Below, piece after piece: positions 18,354 to 26,924 of a DNA stretch of 64,000 bases. The stretch covers positions 100,163-164,162 of the forward strand of contig NZ_JAGTUK010000005.1 in the NCBI RefSeq assembly GCF_018224615.1, in the 5' to 3' direction. The notes under the pieces were generated by a model. The model was not told the origin of the DNA. It saw only the letters and a program-made list of their open reading frames with translations, and did no database searches. The translations under genes and the position numbers were made by a program. The DNA comes from Microbacterium paraoxydans (lineage in GTDB: Bacteria > Actinomycetota > Actinomycetes > Actinomycetales > Microbacteriaceae). Within the stretch, counting starts at the first letter, position 1; each line of letters begins with the position of its first letter.

Positions 18354-19481
18354 ATGCTGCTCGCGCTCACGAACACGCCCCGCGACTACGCCTGGGGATC
18401 CCAGACCCTGCTGGCCGACCTGGAGGGGCGCACGCCGACGGGTGTCCCGGAGGCCGAGGTGTGGTTCGGCGACCACCCCGGTGATCCCGCGGAGGTCGTG
18501 GGCGACGGCACACTCGACCGGGTCACGGGAGGGACGCTGCCGTATCTGCTGAAGCTGCTCGCGGCGGGGAGTCCGCTGTCGATCCAGGTGCACCCGACGA
18601 TCGAGCAGGCGAGGGCCGGATGGGCGAAGGAGGCCGAGCTGCCGCTCGACCACCCCGAGCGCAACTACCGCGACGACAACCACAAGCCCGAGCTCATCGT
18701 CGCGCTGAGCGATCGCTTCGAGTCGCTGAGCGGACTCCGCCGGGTCGCGCAGACCCTCCGGTTGCTGGATGCGCTGGAGCAGGGGCCGGGGGTGGCGACG
18801 TTGCGCACGTTGCTGGAGGGCCAGGAGGACCCGCTGGGGGCGGCGATCGGCTGGCTGCTCGGCGGGGATGCGCAGCAGGAGGTCGACGAGATCATCGCCG
18901 CGGTGCACGCCGCGGCGGAGGGCGACGCGGGGGAGTGGAGCGTGACCCTTCGCGCCGTCGCGGGCATCGCGCGGCACTACCCCGGCGACCCCGGGGTCGT
19001 GGTGGCGTTGCTGATGAACCACGTGGTGCTGCAGCGCGGCGAGGGCGTGTTCCTGCGCGCCGGGCTGTTGCACGCCTACCTCTCCGGCCTCGGCGTGGAG
19101 ATCATGGCGGCGAGCGACAACGTGCTCCGCGGCGGTCTGACACCCAAGCGCATCGACGTCGCCGAACTGCTGCGTATCCTCGACACCGCAACGGGGGAGG
19201 TGCCGGTGCTGCGCCCGGAGGAGGGGCAGGCGATCACGGAGTATCCGGTGCCGGTACCCGACTTCGCCCTTCGTCGCGTGATGCTCGACGGGCAGCCGGT
19301 GACGGTCGATGTCGAGGGGCCGACGATGGTGCTCGCCACCTCCGGTGTCGTGCGGGTGGGCTCGGCTGCGGGCGACGAGCTTGCGGTCGCGGTCGGCACG
19401 GCCGTGTTCGCGGATGCGGCGGAGCGCACGCTCACCCTCCGCGGCGCGGGCGAGGCGTTCGTCGCGACGCCGGGGCACTGA
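18354..19481 (+). CDS. manA: Mannose-6-phosphate isomerase, class I
   Basis: Zinc enzyme interconverting fructose-6-phosphate and mannose-6-phosphate at the entry to GDP-mannose and mannosylated wall products. The 375 residues carry YAWGS near the N-terminus, a WFGDHP segment, the zinc-site SIQVHPT, DDNHKPELI, and LLHAYLSGLGVEIMAASDNVLRGG-type C-terminal motifs (read in part). It is leaderless by the TACGCT box. It lies beside whiB2, as in mycobacteria and many actinomycetes. The divergent neighbour is the polymerase/ligase pair. Confidence 0.95.
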   Translation: MLLALTNTPRDYAWGSQTLLADLEGRTPTGVPEAEVWFGDHPGDPAEVVGDGTLDRVTGGTLPYLLKLLAAGSPLSIQVHPTIEQARAGWAKEAELPLDHPERNYRDDNHKPELIVALSDRFESLSGLRRVAQTLRLLDALEQGPGVATLRTLLEGQEDPLGAAIGWLLGGDAQQEVDEIIAAVHAAAEGDAGEWSVTLRAVAGIARHYPGDPGVVVALLMNHVVLQRGEGVFLRAGLLHAYLSGLGVEIMAASDNVLRGGLTPKRIDVAELLRILDTATGEVPVLRPEEGQAITEYPVPVPDFALRRVMLDGQPVTVDVEGPTMVLATSGVVRVGSAAGDELAVAVGTAVFADAAERTLTLRGAGEAFVATPGH

Positions 19482-19559
19482 CCCGTCGCAGCGGGAGGCG
19501 ACACGCCGATGGGCGTCCATGAACCTTCAAGAATCCGTTGAGGGTTTACGATCCGCGAC

Positions 19560-19590
19560 TTGACCCGAGCGAATGACACCGGTGTAATTA
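19560..19590 (+). promoter_or_regulatory. Possible whiB2 promoter
   Basis: TTGACC at 19560-19565 and TAATTA at 19585-19590, separated by 19 bp, lie about 50 bp before the whiB2 start in the 159-bp gap after manA. The spacing is longer than ideal. Confidence 0.35.
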
Positions 19591-19640
19591 GGTGAGCACG
19601 GCCCGCCAGGGGGGCGGTTTTTGAAGGGTTGGAGGTCGAG

Positions 19641-19958
19641 ATGACGGGTTACCGTTCCGATGTGCCGGAGAACTGGTTCGTCGATCCAGTCAACCTCGGT
19701 GTCCCCGGGGTCCGCCGGTCCGACCCGGACGACGACAACGCCCTCGCCTGGCAGAGCGATGCGCTGTGCTCCCAGACCGACCCGGAGGCGTTCTTCCCCG
19801 AGAAGGGCGGCTCCACGCGCGACGCCAAGCGCATCTGCACCGCATGCGACGTGCGCGGCGAATGCCTCGAGTACGCCCTCAACAACGACGAGCGTTTCGG
19901 CATCTGGGGCGGTCTGTCCGAGCGCGAGCGCCGCAAGCTCAAGCGTCGCGCCAGCTGA
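19641..19958 (+). CDS. whiB2: WhiB-family iron-sulfur regulator, WhiB2/WhmD type
   Basis: 105-residue small transcription factor. Four cysteines hold a 4Fe-4S cluster: C in ALCSQ, then CxxC in RICTAC, then C in GECLEY. The PEAFFPEKGGSTRDAKRIC region is characteristic of the WhiB2/WhmD branch, which controls septation and differentiation genes. The beta-turn GIWGGLSERERR precedes a basic KLKRR DNA-binding tail. ATG 19641 follows a GGAGG Shine-Dalgarno at 19631-19635; an in-frame TTG at 19629 is less likely. Confidence 0.93.
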   Translation: MTGYRSDVPENWFVDPVNLGVPGVRRSDPDDDNALAWQSDALCSQTDPEAFFPEKGGSTRDAKRICTACDVRGECLEYALNNDERFGIWGGLSERERRKLKRRAS

Positions 19959-20024
19959 AGCGATCCCGCCGACAGCTTCGCGGGCGCGCCGGAGCCCCTG
20001 ACCGTGCCGTGGTCATCGCGCGCT

Positions 20025-20030
20025 TAGGCT
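20025..20030 (+). promoter_or_regulatory. -10 box TAGGCT for the large glycosyltransferase gene
   Basis: TAGGCT ends 9 nt before ATG 20040, slightly longer than the usual 6-8. Confidence 0.4.
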
Positions 20031-20039
20031 GACCACGTC

Positions 20040-23000
20040 ATGCCAGCCCGAGTTCACGCCATCATCGTCGCGCGCCCCGGTCCCTCGGCCCGCGCGCAAC
20101 TGCTCCGCACACTCGACGCCGTGCGATCCCAGACGCTCGCCCCCGACGCCGTCACGCTCGTCTTGTGCGGAGACGCGGCGACCGCGCGCGAGAGCGAAGC
20201 GGTCGCGAGCACGGTCGAGGGCATCATCGAGGCCCGCTCCTCGACCTCCTTCGCAGAGGCCATCGACCTCGCCCGTCCGCGGGTGCCCGAGGGGTCGGCC
20301 ATCTGGCTCCTCGCCCAGGACACCGCCCCGCACCCGCGCGCGCTCGAGCGACTCGTCGGCACGCTGGAGCGCTCTCCGTCGGCCGCGATCGTCGCGCCCA
20401 AGGTGGTGGCGACCGACAACGACCGCGAGATCGTGTCGCTGGGCGTGAGCATGACCGCGCTCGGGCGCTCGGTGGAACTCGCCGCCGGGGAACTCGACCA
20501 GGGGCAGCACGACCGCATGGACGATGCGCTCGGCGCCGACATCCGCGGGCTCCTGATCCGCGGGGAGGTGCGCGACGCACTCCGGCCGGACACCGCACTC
20601 GCGGGAGCCGACGAGGGACTCGACCTCGGGGTGCGCGCACGCCTCGGCGGCGGTCGCGTGGTGCTGGCACCGAGTGCCCGCGTGTCCGCCGCGCCGGATG
20701 GGCCCGCCGCGCTTCCCGCCGGCCGCTCGCGCCGCGCCTACGTCACCCGGCTCGCGCAGCTGCACCGACGCCTGGCCTATGCGCCCCTCGCCGCGGTGCC
20801 CCTCCACTGGCTCTCCCTTCTGCCCCTCGCGCTGTGGCGCTCGATCACGCACCTGATCGGCAAGCGACCAGAGGCCGTGCTGCCCGAGTGGGGCGCCGCG
20901 CTCGCCGCGATGCTGCGCGTCGGTGCCGTCGCCCGCTCACGCGCCCGCATCCGCGCGTTCCGCACCTCCTCGTGGGCGAGCATCGCACCGCTCCGGGTGA
21001 CCTCCGCGCAACTGCGCCGCCGCCTCGACGACGGACACGGCAGCGAGCACGGAGCGGTCAGCGAGCTGCGCTTCTTCTCCGGAGGCGGGGCCTGGGTCGT
21101 GCTCGCCGCGCTCGTGGTCGGCATCGCCTCGTTCACGACGCTCCTCGCCTGGCCGACGATCGGCGGTGGCGCCCTTCTGCCGCTGCGACAGACGGTCGCG
21201 GCGCTGTGGGGCGACGCGGCCTGGGGCGTGCGCGGTCTCGGCGTGGACGTGGTCGGTCCCGCCGATCCGTTCGCCGCGGTCGTCGCGGTGCTCGGCTCCC
21301 TCTGGCCGGCCGGCCCGTCCTTCGCGCTGGTCCTGCTGTGGATCCTGGCGCTCCCGCTGGCCGTGCTCGGCGGCTGGTTCGCCGCGACCCGGGTGACCGA
21401 TCGCGCAGGACTGCGTATCTTCGCCGGCGTCGCCTGGGCGCTGGCCCCCACGTTCCTCACCGCGCTCGTCGAGGGCCGCCCTGCCGCGGTGCTCGCCCAC
21501 CTGCTGCTGCCGTGGCTGTTCCACTCCGCGGTCGTGGCGCATCGCTCGTGGGGTGCGGCGGGCAGCGCCTCGCTCCTGTTGGCGGCGGTGTTGGCGTGCG
21601 CACCCTCGCTCGCCCCCGCTCTCGCCCTGCTGTGGCTCGTGACCCTGGGCATCGTGATCGGCACCGCGCAGTTCCGCGGGGCAGGACGCCTGCTGTGGCT
21701 CCCCCTGCCCACCGCGGCCCTGTTCGGACCGCTGATCTCCTGGCAGCTCCTGCACGGCACGCCCCTCGCGCTGCTCGCCGACCCGGGACTCGCCTGGGCG
21801 GGACCGCAGGCGGGAGCCGATGCGGCGGGACGCCTCGCGATCGCCCTGGGGTTCCCCACGACCGACCTCTCCGGCTGGGCCACCGTCGCTCCCGGTTTCG
21901 GGACCTGGGCCGCCGTCCTGTGCGCACCTCTCGCGCTGCTCGCTCTCGCCTCTGCCGTATCGCCGCGCTGGCGCGCGGGAATCACCCTGCTCGTGGTGGC
22001 GGTCGCGGGCGTCGCCACGGCCTTCCTCGCAGTCGGGGTCAGCGTGTCCTTCGCGCAGGGCGCGCCCGTGCCCATCTGGCCGGGAGCGGGGCTCAGCCTC
22101 GCGTGGATCGGGGTGCTCGGTGCGGCGACCGTCACGCTCGACACGGCGCTTCCGCTCCCGCGGCTGCGCACCGTCGCGACGACCGTCACCGCGGCGGCCC
22201 TCCTGGTGTGCGCCGTGCCCGCCCTCACCGCCTTCCATACCGATCGGTCCGTGCTGACCAACGGGCCGGAGTCGACGCTGCCGGCCTACGTGGCCGCGCA
22301 GGCCGCGGGCGACCGGGAGATCTCGACCCTCATCCTCACGCCTCAGAACGACGGCGGCCTGGCGGTCGAGGTCGTGCGGGGTGCCAGCGAGACTCTCGGC
22401 GCGCAGACCACCATGCTCTCGACGGCGGTCGAACCGCAGGGCACCGATACCGGCACCCTGGCGGTCGACCTGATCTCCGCCCGCGACTTCGACGCGCCGG
22501 CCGAGCTGGCGGCTCAGGGCATCAGCTACGTGCTGATCGCCCAAGTCGCGGGGGAGGGGGACAGGGCGCGCACGCTGCGCACGGCCTCGATCGCCGCGAT
22601 CGACCAGCGTCCAGGGCTCGTGCACGCGGGCACCACCGACCGCGGTGTGCTGTGGCGGCTCGAAGGCGAAGCGGCCGCACCCGCGGGGCTCACCGCGGCA
22701 CAGGAGGGCACCGCGCGGCTGGTGGTGACGCTGCAGCTGCTCGTGGTGCTCGCCGCCCTGCTGCTGTCGATCCCGACCCGGGCGTCGCGCCGTGCCGCCC
22801 GCGCGCAGTCGCGCATCGTGGGACGAGCGCCGGAGGAGCCCCTGGTCCTGCCGCGTCATGCCGACGAACTCCCCGCCGCGATCGCGGAGGACCCGCCGGT
22901 CGGCGCCGTGGAAGACCCGCAGGACGAACCCGCCCTGACCGATGAGGCCCTCGCGCCCATCGCCGAGCCGGTGCCGGAGGCCGAGGTCGAGCGCGAGGGT

Positions 23001-23057
23001 GCGGCAGCGACCGACGCCCGTGTCCCGGCATCGAACACCGAGGAGGAGCGCCGATGA
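20040..23057 (+). CDS. GT2-like glycosyltransferase fused to a large membrane region, 1005 aa
   Basis: Residues 1-230 resemble a GT-A domain (VHAIIVARPGPSARAQLLRTLDA start and an AQDTAPHP acidic site), though the metal motif is weak. From about residue 345 there are roughly a dozen hydrophobic helices to about residue 735. An extracytoplasmic domain of about 160 residues follows (TDRSVLTNGPES onwards), then one more helix near 895-915 (VVTLQLLVVLAALLLSIP) and an acidic cytoplasmic tail. The type is found next to whiB2 in actinomycetes and probably glycosylates a surface substrate. The following DUF5719 gene overlaps it by 4 nt. Confidence 0.8.
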   Translation: MPARVHAIIVARPGPSARAQLLRTLDAVRSQTLAPDAVTLVLCGDAATARESEAVASTVEGIIEARSSTSFAEAIDLARPRVPEGSAIWLLAQDTAPHPRALERLVGTLERSPSAAIVAPKVVATDNDREIVSLGVSMTALGRSVELAAGELDQGQHDRMDDALGADIRGLLIRGEVRDALRPDTALAGADEGLDLGVRARLGGGRVVLAPSARVSAAPDGPAALPAGRSRRAYVTRLAQLHRRLAYAPLAAVPLHWLSLLPLALWRSITHLIGKRPEAVLPEWGAALAAMLRVGAVARSRARIRAFRTSSWASIAPLRVTSAQLRRRLDDGHGSEHGAVSELRFFSGGGAWVVLAALVVGIASFTTLLAWPTIGGGALLPLRQTVAALWGDAAWGVRGLGVDVVGPADPFAAVVAVLGSLWPAGPSFALVLLWILALPLAVLGGWFAATRVTDRAGLRIFAGVAWALAPTFLTALVEGRPAAVLAHLLLPWLFHSAVVAHRSWGAAGSASLLLAAVLACAPSLAPALALLWLVTLGIVIGTAQFRGAGRLLWLPLPTAALFGPLISWQLLHGTPLALLADPGLAWAGPQAGADAAGRLAIALGFPTTDLSGWATVAPGFGTWAAVLCAPLALLALASAVSPRWRAGITLLVVAVAGVATAFLAVGVSVSFAQGAPVPIWPGAGLSLAWIGVLGAATVTLDTALPLPRLRTVATTVTAAALLVCAVPALTAFHTDRSVLTNGPESTLPAYVAAQAAGDREISTLILTPQNDGGLAVEVVRGASETLGAQTTMLSTAVEPQGTDTGTLAVDLISARDFDAPAELAAQGISYVLIAQVAGEGDRARTLRTASIAAIDQRPGLVHAGTTDRGVLWRLEGEAAAPAGLTAAQEGTARLVVTLQLLVVLAALLLSIPTRASRRAARAQSRIVGRAPEEPLVLPRHADELPAAIAEDPPVGAVEDPQDEPALTDEALAPIAEPVPEAEVEREGAAATDARVPASNTEEERR

Positions 23058-24436
23058 GCGGCAACCGCGCATTCCGGGTGGCCGCGACCAGCGCCCGCGT
23101 CGTGACGGGAGTCGCGGTGGCCGCCGCCTGTGTGGTCGGCGTGGCAGCGGCCGTGCACGCACCGTGGCCCACGATCGCCCATGAGCCGGCCCAGGAGCAG
23201 GTGACCCCGCTCCCCGGCGACAGCGTGCTGGTGTGCAACGGCGACTTCCGGGCTCTCGGGCGCGATTCGTCCGCACCGCTCGACATGACCGCGGCCGCAG
23301 CTCCGACCCTCACGGTGGGCGGCACGTCCGGAGCTCCGAGCTCCGCGGGACTGGCCACCCCGGACCTCGCCGACGGAGACGAGGTCTCCGTGCTCACCGG
23401 CGCCGTGGAGGGGCGCACCGCGCCGCTGATCGCGGGAGCCGAGTCGTTCACGCTCGCCGCGGACGACCTCGCGGGCTACGCGGCCACCCCGTGCACGGTG
23501 CCCCGCCTGGAGTCGTGGCTCGTCGGCGGTGCGGTGGGCACCGGCACGGAGGACATCGTGATCCTCACGAACGCCGCGGAGGTGCCGTCGACCGTCACCC
23601 TCACCGTCTACGGCGAGACGCGCGGCGGACGCACGATCATCGTCCCGGCCCGCAGCCAGACGGCCCTCCCGCTGACCTCCATCGCCGCCGGCAACGAGGC
23701 ACCCGTCGTGAAGGTGAGCGCCGTGGGTGCTCCGGTGCGCGCGGTGCTGCAGTCGTCGCTCGTGCGCGTGCTCGACCCCGCGGGCATCGACCTGCAGGAG
23801 GCGGTCGCCGGGGCTCAGCAGAGCGTCGTCATCACGGGTGTCCAGACGTTCGCGTCCGACGGCGACGACGCCGACATGACCGTGCTGCGGCTGCTCGCGC
23901 CGGGGGCGGACGCGATGGCGAAGGTCACCGTACGCAGCGAAGGCCCCTCGCCGACCACCGACGAGTTCTCCGTCCCGCTCGACCCCGACGTGCCCGCACA
24001 GGTCGCGCTCAGCGGACTCGAGCCGGGTCGTTACACGGTGGAGATCGAGGCCGAGGCCCCGGTCGTCGCCGCCGTCCGCCAGCAGGACGGTTTCGGTCGC
24101 GACACGGACTTCGCGTGGGTGACGCCCGCCGCGCAGCTCGACGACCAGGCGGCGGTGGCCGTACCCGCGGGGCCCGCACCGCGACTCCAGCTCGCCAACA
24201 CCGGCGACGAGGACGTGACGGTGACCGCGGAGCCGATCGAGGGCGGCCAGCCGCAGGAGATCACGGTACCGGCGGGCCAGACGCTCGGCATCGACGTGAC
24301 GGCTCGGACGACCTACGTGCTGCGCACGACGGGCCCCGTGCATGCCGCGGTGACGCTGACCGCGGCCGGTGCGCTCGGGGTGCTCCCGGTGCCGCCGTCG
24401 CCCGGGGTGGAGAAGTCGATCACGGTGTACCCCTGA
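23054..24436 (+). CDS. DUF5719-family exported/anchored protein
   Basis: 460 residues. One N-terminal hydrophobic segment at about residues 13-34 (VVTGVAVAAACVVGVAAAVHA) acts as signal or anchor, and the rest is an Ala/Thr/Val-rich beta-type extracytoplasmic region ending in ITVYP. Repeated short themes such as AxVTLTVYG, TxTYVLRTTGPVHA and EIEAEAPVVAAVR suggest stacked beta domains. Length and position match the DUF5719 family next to the glycosyltransferase. Function is unknown. ATG overlaps the preceding stop (ATGA), so partnership with the glycosyltransferase is likely. Confidence 0.82.
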   Translation: MSGNRAFRVAATSARVVTGVAVAAACVVGVAAAVHAPWPTIAHEPAQEQVTPLPGDSVLVCNGDFRALGRDSSAPLDMTAAAAPTLTVGGTSGAPSSAGLATPDLADGDEVSVLTGAVEGRTAPLIAGAESFTLAADDLAGYAATPCTVPRLESWLVGGAVGTGTEDIVILTNAAEVPSTVTLTVYGETRGGRTIIVPARSQTALPLTSIAAGNEAPVVKVSAVGAPVRAVLQSSLVRVLDPAGIDLQEAVAGAQQSVVITGVQTFASDGDDADMTVLRLLAPGADAMAKVTVRSEGPSPTTDEFSVPLDPDVPAQVALSGLEPGRYTVEIEAEAPVVAAVRQQDGFGRDTDFAWVTPAAQLDDQAAVAVPAGPAPRLQLANTGDEDVTVTAEPIEGGQPQEITVPAGQTLGIDVTARTTYVLRTTGPVHAAVTLTAAGALGVLPVPPSPGVEKSITVYP

Positions 24437-24453
24437 TCACCCGCCAGGCGACC

Positions 24454-24876
24454 TCAGTGGTCGTGGCCGAGGTCCCAGGGCTCCCGGCCCACGTACTCCG
24501 CTGCGGCGCGGAACACCGCGCTCTCGATCGCCATCCGGCGGTGGGCGGCGTCGTCGTGGCCCGGGGGCAGCAGCCGTTCGATCGGGATGCGGAACAGCAC
24601 GATCCGGCGCCCCTCGCGGTCGAGGTGCCAGCGGGGGACCTCGCCGTCGCTCTCGGCGGTCGGCAACGCCCCGATCTCGAACCGCACCTCCTGCAGCTCG
24701 GGCCAGGTGCCGCGGAGGAATTCCACCGCCGTGCCCACCGTGAGATCGAACCGGTCGAGACGCCCGTCGAGCGGGGCGAGCGGCGGGCGGACGACCTCGC
24801 TGCGTCCCAGTCTTCCGTGGCGTCCGTGCCTGGCGCCGCGTCGGGCAGTGGTGGCGTGGGCGCGGCGACGGGGCAT
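24454..24876 (-). CDS. Metallopeptidase-family (zincin-like) protein without visible HExxH
   Basis: 140 residues, homologous in layout to mycobacterial Rv3259 and the zincin-like DUF1025 group: a basic N-terminus, LDGRLDRFDLTVGTAVE, RRIVLFRIPIERL, then a C-terminal helix. In active members that helix holds HExxH; here the stretch reads AIESAVFRAAAEYVG, with Ile in place of His. A catalytic role is therefore doubtful. TAGACT lies 6 nt before ATG 24876. It is convergent with DUF5719 (17-bp gap) and divergent from the DUF3499 gene. Confidence 0.82.
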   Translation of the reverse strand: MPRRRAHATTARRGARHGRHGRLGRSEVVRPPLAPLDGRLDRFDLTVGTAVEFLRGTWPELQEVRFEIGALPTAESDGEVPRWHLDREGRRIVLFRIPIERLLPPGHDDAAHRRMAIESAVFRAAAEYVGREPWDLGHDH

Positions 24877-24882
24877 GCCGAA

Positions 24883-24888
24883 AGTCTA
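24883..24888 (-). promoter_or_regulatory. -10 box TAGACT for the metallopeptidase-like gene
   Basis: Minus-strand TAGACT, 6 nt before ATG 24876. Confidence 0.5.
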
Positions 24889-24940
24889 GGCGCTGCGCTC
24901 GTGCTCGGCGCGGCATCCCGTGCGGTCGCGACCGGGGTCG

Positions 24941-24946
24941 TAGCGT
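24941..24946 (+). promoter_or_regulatory. -10 box TAGCGT for the DUF3499 gene
   Basis: TAGCGT ends 7 nt before ATG 24954 and rules out the overlapping GTG at 24945. Confidence 0.45.
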
Positions 24947-24953
24947 GAAGGGG

Positions 24954-25160
24954 ATGGACGGACGACTGTGCTCGAAGGTCGGCTGCGCGCGTGAGGCCGT
25001 GGCGACCCTCACCTATGACTACGGCGACCAGATGGCCGCGCTCGGACCGCTCGGCGCGGCGAACGACCCGCAGGCGCACGACCTGTGCGCCCCGCATGCT
25101 GATCGCCTCTCGGTGCCGGCGGGCTGGCTTGTGATCCGCCACGAGGCCCTGCGCGCCTGA
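24954..25160 (+). CDS. DUF3499-family small protein
   Basis: 68-residue cytosolic protein. CSKVGC near the N-terminus plus CAPHAD later could form a zinc site with three Cys and one His, an inference from spacing. The YDYGDQMAALGPL core is typical of DUF3499, a family found beside whiB2 and manA in actinomycetes (Rv3258c in M. tuberculosis). Function unknown. ATG 24954 is chosen over GTG 24945 from the -10 spacing. Confidence 0.88.
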   Translation: MDGRLCSKVGCAREAVATLTYDYGDQMAALGPLGAANDPQAHDLCAPHADRLSVPAGWLVIRHEALRA

Positions 25161-25207
25161 CCGCGACACGCCGGGGCGAGGCACCCCGCCACCTCGGCGT
25201 TCCTGGG

Positions 25208-25213
25208 TAGCCT
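25208..25213 (+). promoter_or_regulatory. -10 box TAGCCT for the efflux operon
   Basis: TAGCCT lies 41 nt before GTG 25255, so this transcript would have a short leader that includes the GGAAAGG Shine-Dalgarno at 25242-25248. Confidence 0.4.
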
Positions 25214-25254
25214 GACGGCGGCGGTGTCACGGCGGCGCGGCCGGAAAGGCTCTC

Positions 25255-26181
25255 GTGCTCGTCTGGCGTCGCTGGGTTCTGCCCCTCCTGCTCGTGATCA
25301 TCTTCGGCGCGTGCGCTGCCGCTCTCGTCAAGATCGCGTTCTTCCCGGATCGCTCCGAGGCGATCGTGAGCCCGGAGGCGAGCATCACCGACCCGGTGGT
25401 CGCGGTCGAGCGCGGGTCGGTCGTGAATGCGCTCAGCCTGAACGGCACCGTGGCACGCGACGAGAGCTACGCCGTGCGCAGCGAGCTCAACGGCACCGTC
25501 ACGGCCGTGCACGTCGCCAACGGTGCGACTGTCGCGGCCGGTCAGAAGCTGTTCACGGTGCGCCAGGACGACCCGCGCAAGGACATCGACGTGGTCGCGC
25601 CCGAGGCGGGCGACGTGTCGGAGCTCGCGATCGTGAAGGGGCAGGCGACCACCGTGGGGACCGAGACCTACACCCTGACCCCGGCGCGCTACCACCTGCA
25701 GGCGACGGTCGAGCCGGTCCAGCTGTACCGGCTCGTGAACGCGCCGACGGAGGCGACCGTCACCATCACGGGCGGCCCTGCACCCTTCCCGTGCACAGGC
25801 GTGCGGGTGCAGGTGAGTGAGGAGGGGACCGCGAGCGTGCGCTGTGCGATCCCCGCCGACCAGACCGTGTTCGCCGGCCTTCCTGCCACGATGGATCTCG
25901 CGCTCGGCCAGGTCGACGATGCGCTGGTCATCCCGGTGACGGCCGTACAGGGCGGCGCCGGCACCGGGAAGGTGTGGGTCGACGCGGGTGACGGCAGTGA
26001 GCCGGAGGAGCGCGAGGTCGCGCTCGGCGTGAACGACGGCTCGATGGTCGAGGTGACCGACGGGCTGGCGGAGGGCGACAGCATCCGCCAGTTCGTCCCG
26101 GGCTTCGTCGCCCCCGTGGAGGAGTTCTGCTACGAGGTGTCCCCGGGCGTCGAGCAGTGCGACAGCGGGATGAGCTGGTGA
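25255..26181 (+). CDS. ABC efflux adaptor, HlyD/MacA-like
   Basis: 308 residues: one N-terminal membrane helix at about residues 7-29 (VLPLLLVIIFGACAAALVKIAFF), then a lipoyl-like barrel-sandwich domain (VRSELNGTVTAVHVANGATVAAGQKL) and a beta-barrel region (PVTAVQGGAGTGKVWV). There is little coiled coil, as in Gram-positive adaptors. A C-terminal Cys pair (FCYEVSPGVEQCDSG) may form a disulfide outside the cell. It is first in a three-gene operon with overlapping ATPase and permease genes, so it probably passes substrates outward in a MacB-type machine. Substrate unknown. Confidence 0.85.
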   Translation: MLVWRRWVLPLLLVIIFGACAAALVKIAFFPDRSEAIVSPEASITDPVVAVERGSVVNALSLNGTVARDESYAVRSELNGTVTAVHVANGATVAAGQKLFTVRQDDPRKDIDVVAPEAGDVSELAIVKGQATTVGTETYTLTPARYHLQATVEPVQLYRLVNAPTEATVTITGGPAPFPCTGVRVQVSEEGTASVRCAIPADQTVFAGLPATMDLALGQVDDALVIPVTAVQGGAGTGKVWVDAGDGSEPEEREVALGVNDGSMVEVTDGLAEGDSIRQFVPGFVAPVEEFCYEVSPGVEQCDSGMSW

Positions 26182-26924
26182 CGCTCGTCGCGCTGGAGGG
26201 CGTCGCCAAGAGCGTCCTCCTGCCCGACGACTCGCGCCTGGAGATCCTGCGCAGCGTCGACCTCGAGGTGGGCGCCGGCGACCATGTCTCGATCGTGGGC
26301 CGGTCGGGCTCCGGCAAGTCGACTCTGCTCAACATCCTGGGCATGCTCGACGCACCCACCGCGGGGACCGTCTCGTTCGAGGGGCGCGAGGTGCGCCGGA
26401 TGCGCTCCGGCCGACTCGATCGGCTGCGGGGGGAGAACGTGGGCTTCGTGTTCCAGCAGTTCAATCTGCTTCCGGGACGCACGGCGCTCGACAACGTGAT
26501 GATGCCGCTCGGTCATGCGCGCGGACGGCTGTTCTGGGACCGCCGGCGCATCGCCGCGGACATGCTGGAGCGCGTCGGGCTGGGGCACCGCGTGGATCAG
26601 GTCGCGGATCGGCTGTCCGGTGGTGAGCAGCAGCGCGTCGCGATCGCCCGTGCGCTCGTGCGGCGGCCGGTGCTGATCCTCGCCGACGAGCCCACCGGTG
26701 CTCTCGACATCGACACGGGCGCCACGGTGATGGCGCTGCTCGATGAGGTCGCGACCGAGACGGATGCCGCGCTCGTCACGATCACCCACGATCTGCACGT
26801 CGCGGCGCGAGCTCGCCGGCACTACCGCCTGGACGCCGGACGGCTGGAGCCCGCGGATCTGGCGAAGGCGTTCGAGGCGTCCACGCTCTCCGCCTCCGTG
26901 CCCAGTGCGGGGGAGGCGTCATGA
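26178..26924 (+). CDS. ABC transporter ATPase, MacB/LolD-like
   Basis: 248-residue ATPase with Walker A GRSGSGKST, Q-loop FVFQQFNLLPGRT, signature LSGGEQQRVAIARAL, Walker B LILADEPTGALD and H-loop ITHDLHVA. The set is typical of the MacB/LolD efflux group. GTG 26178 overlaps the adaptor stop by 4 nt; the frame extends to a GTG at 26157 inside the adaptor, which is less likely. The stop overlaps the permease ATG, so adaptor, ATPase and permease are translationally coupled. Confidence 0.95.
   Translation: MTLVALEGVAKSVLLPDDSRLEILRSVDLEVGAGDHVSIVGRSGSGKSTLLNILGMLDAPTAGTVSFEGREVRRMRSGRLDRLRGENVGFVFQQFNLLPGRTALDNVMMPLGHARGRLFWDRRRIAADMLERVGLGHRVDQVADRLSGGEQQRVAIARALVRRPVLILADEPTGALDIDTGATVMALLDEVATETDAALVTITHDLHVAARARRHYRLDAGRLEPADLAKAFEASTLSASVPSAGEAS

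Noticed and set aside
16869..19520. 883-codon form of the second polymerase/ligase gene
   Set aside because: The N-terminal 400 codons are antisense to manA; the ATG at 18284 with a -10 box 7 nt upstream is the supported start.
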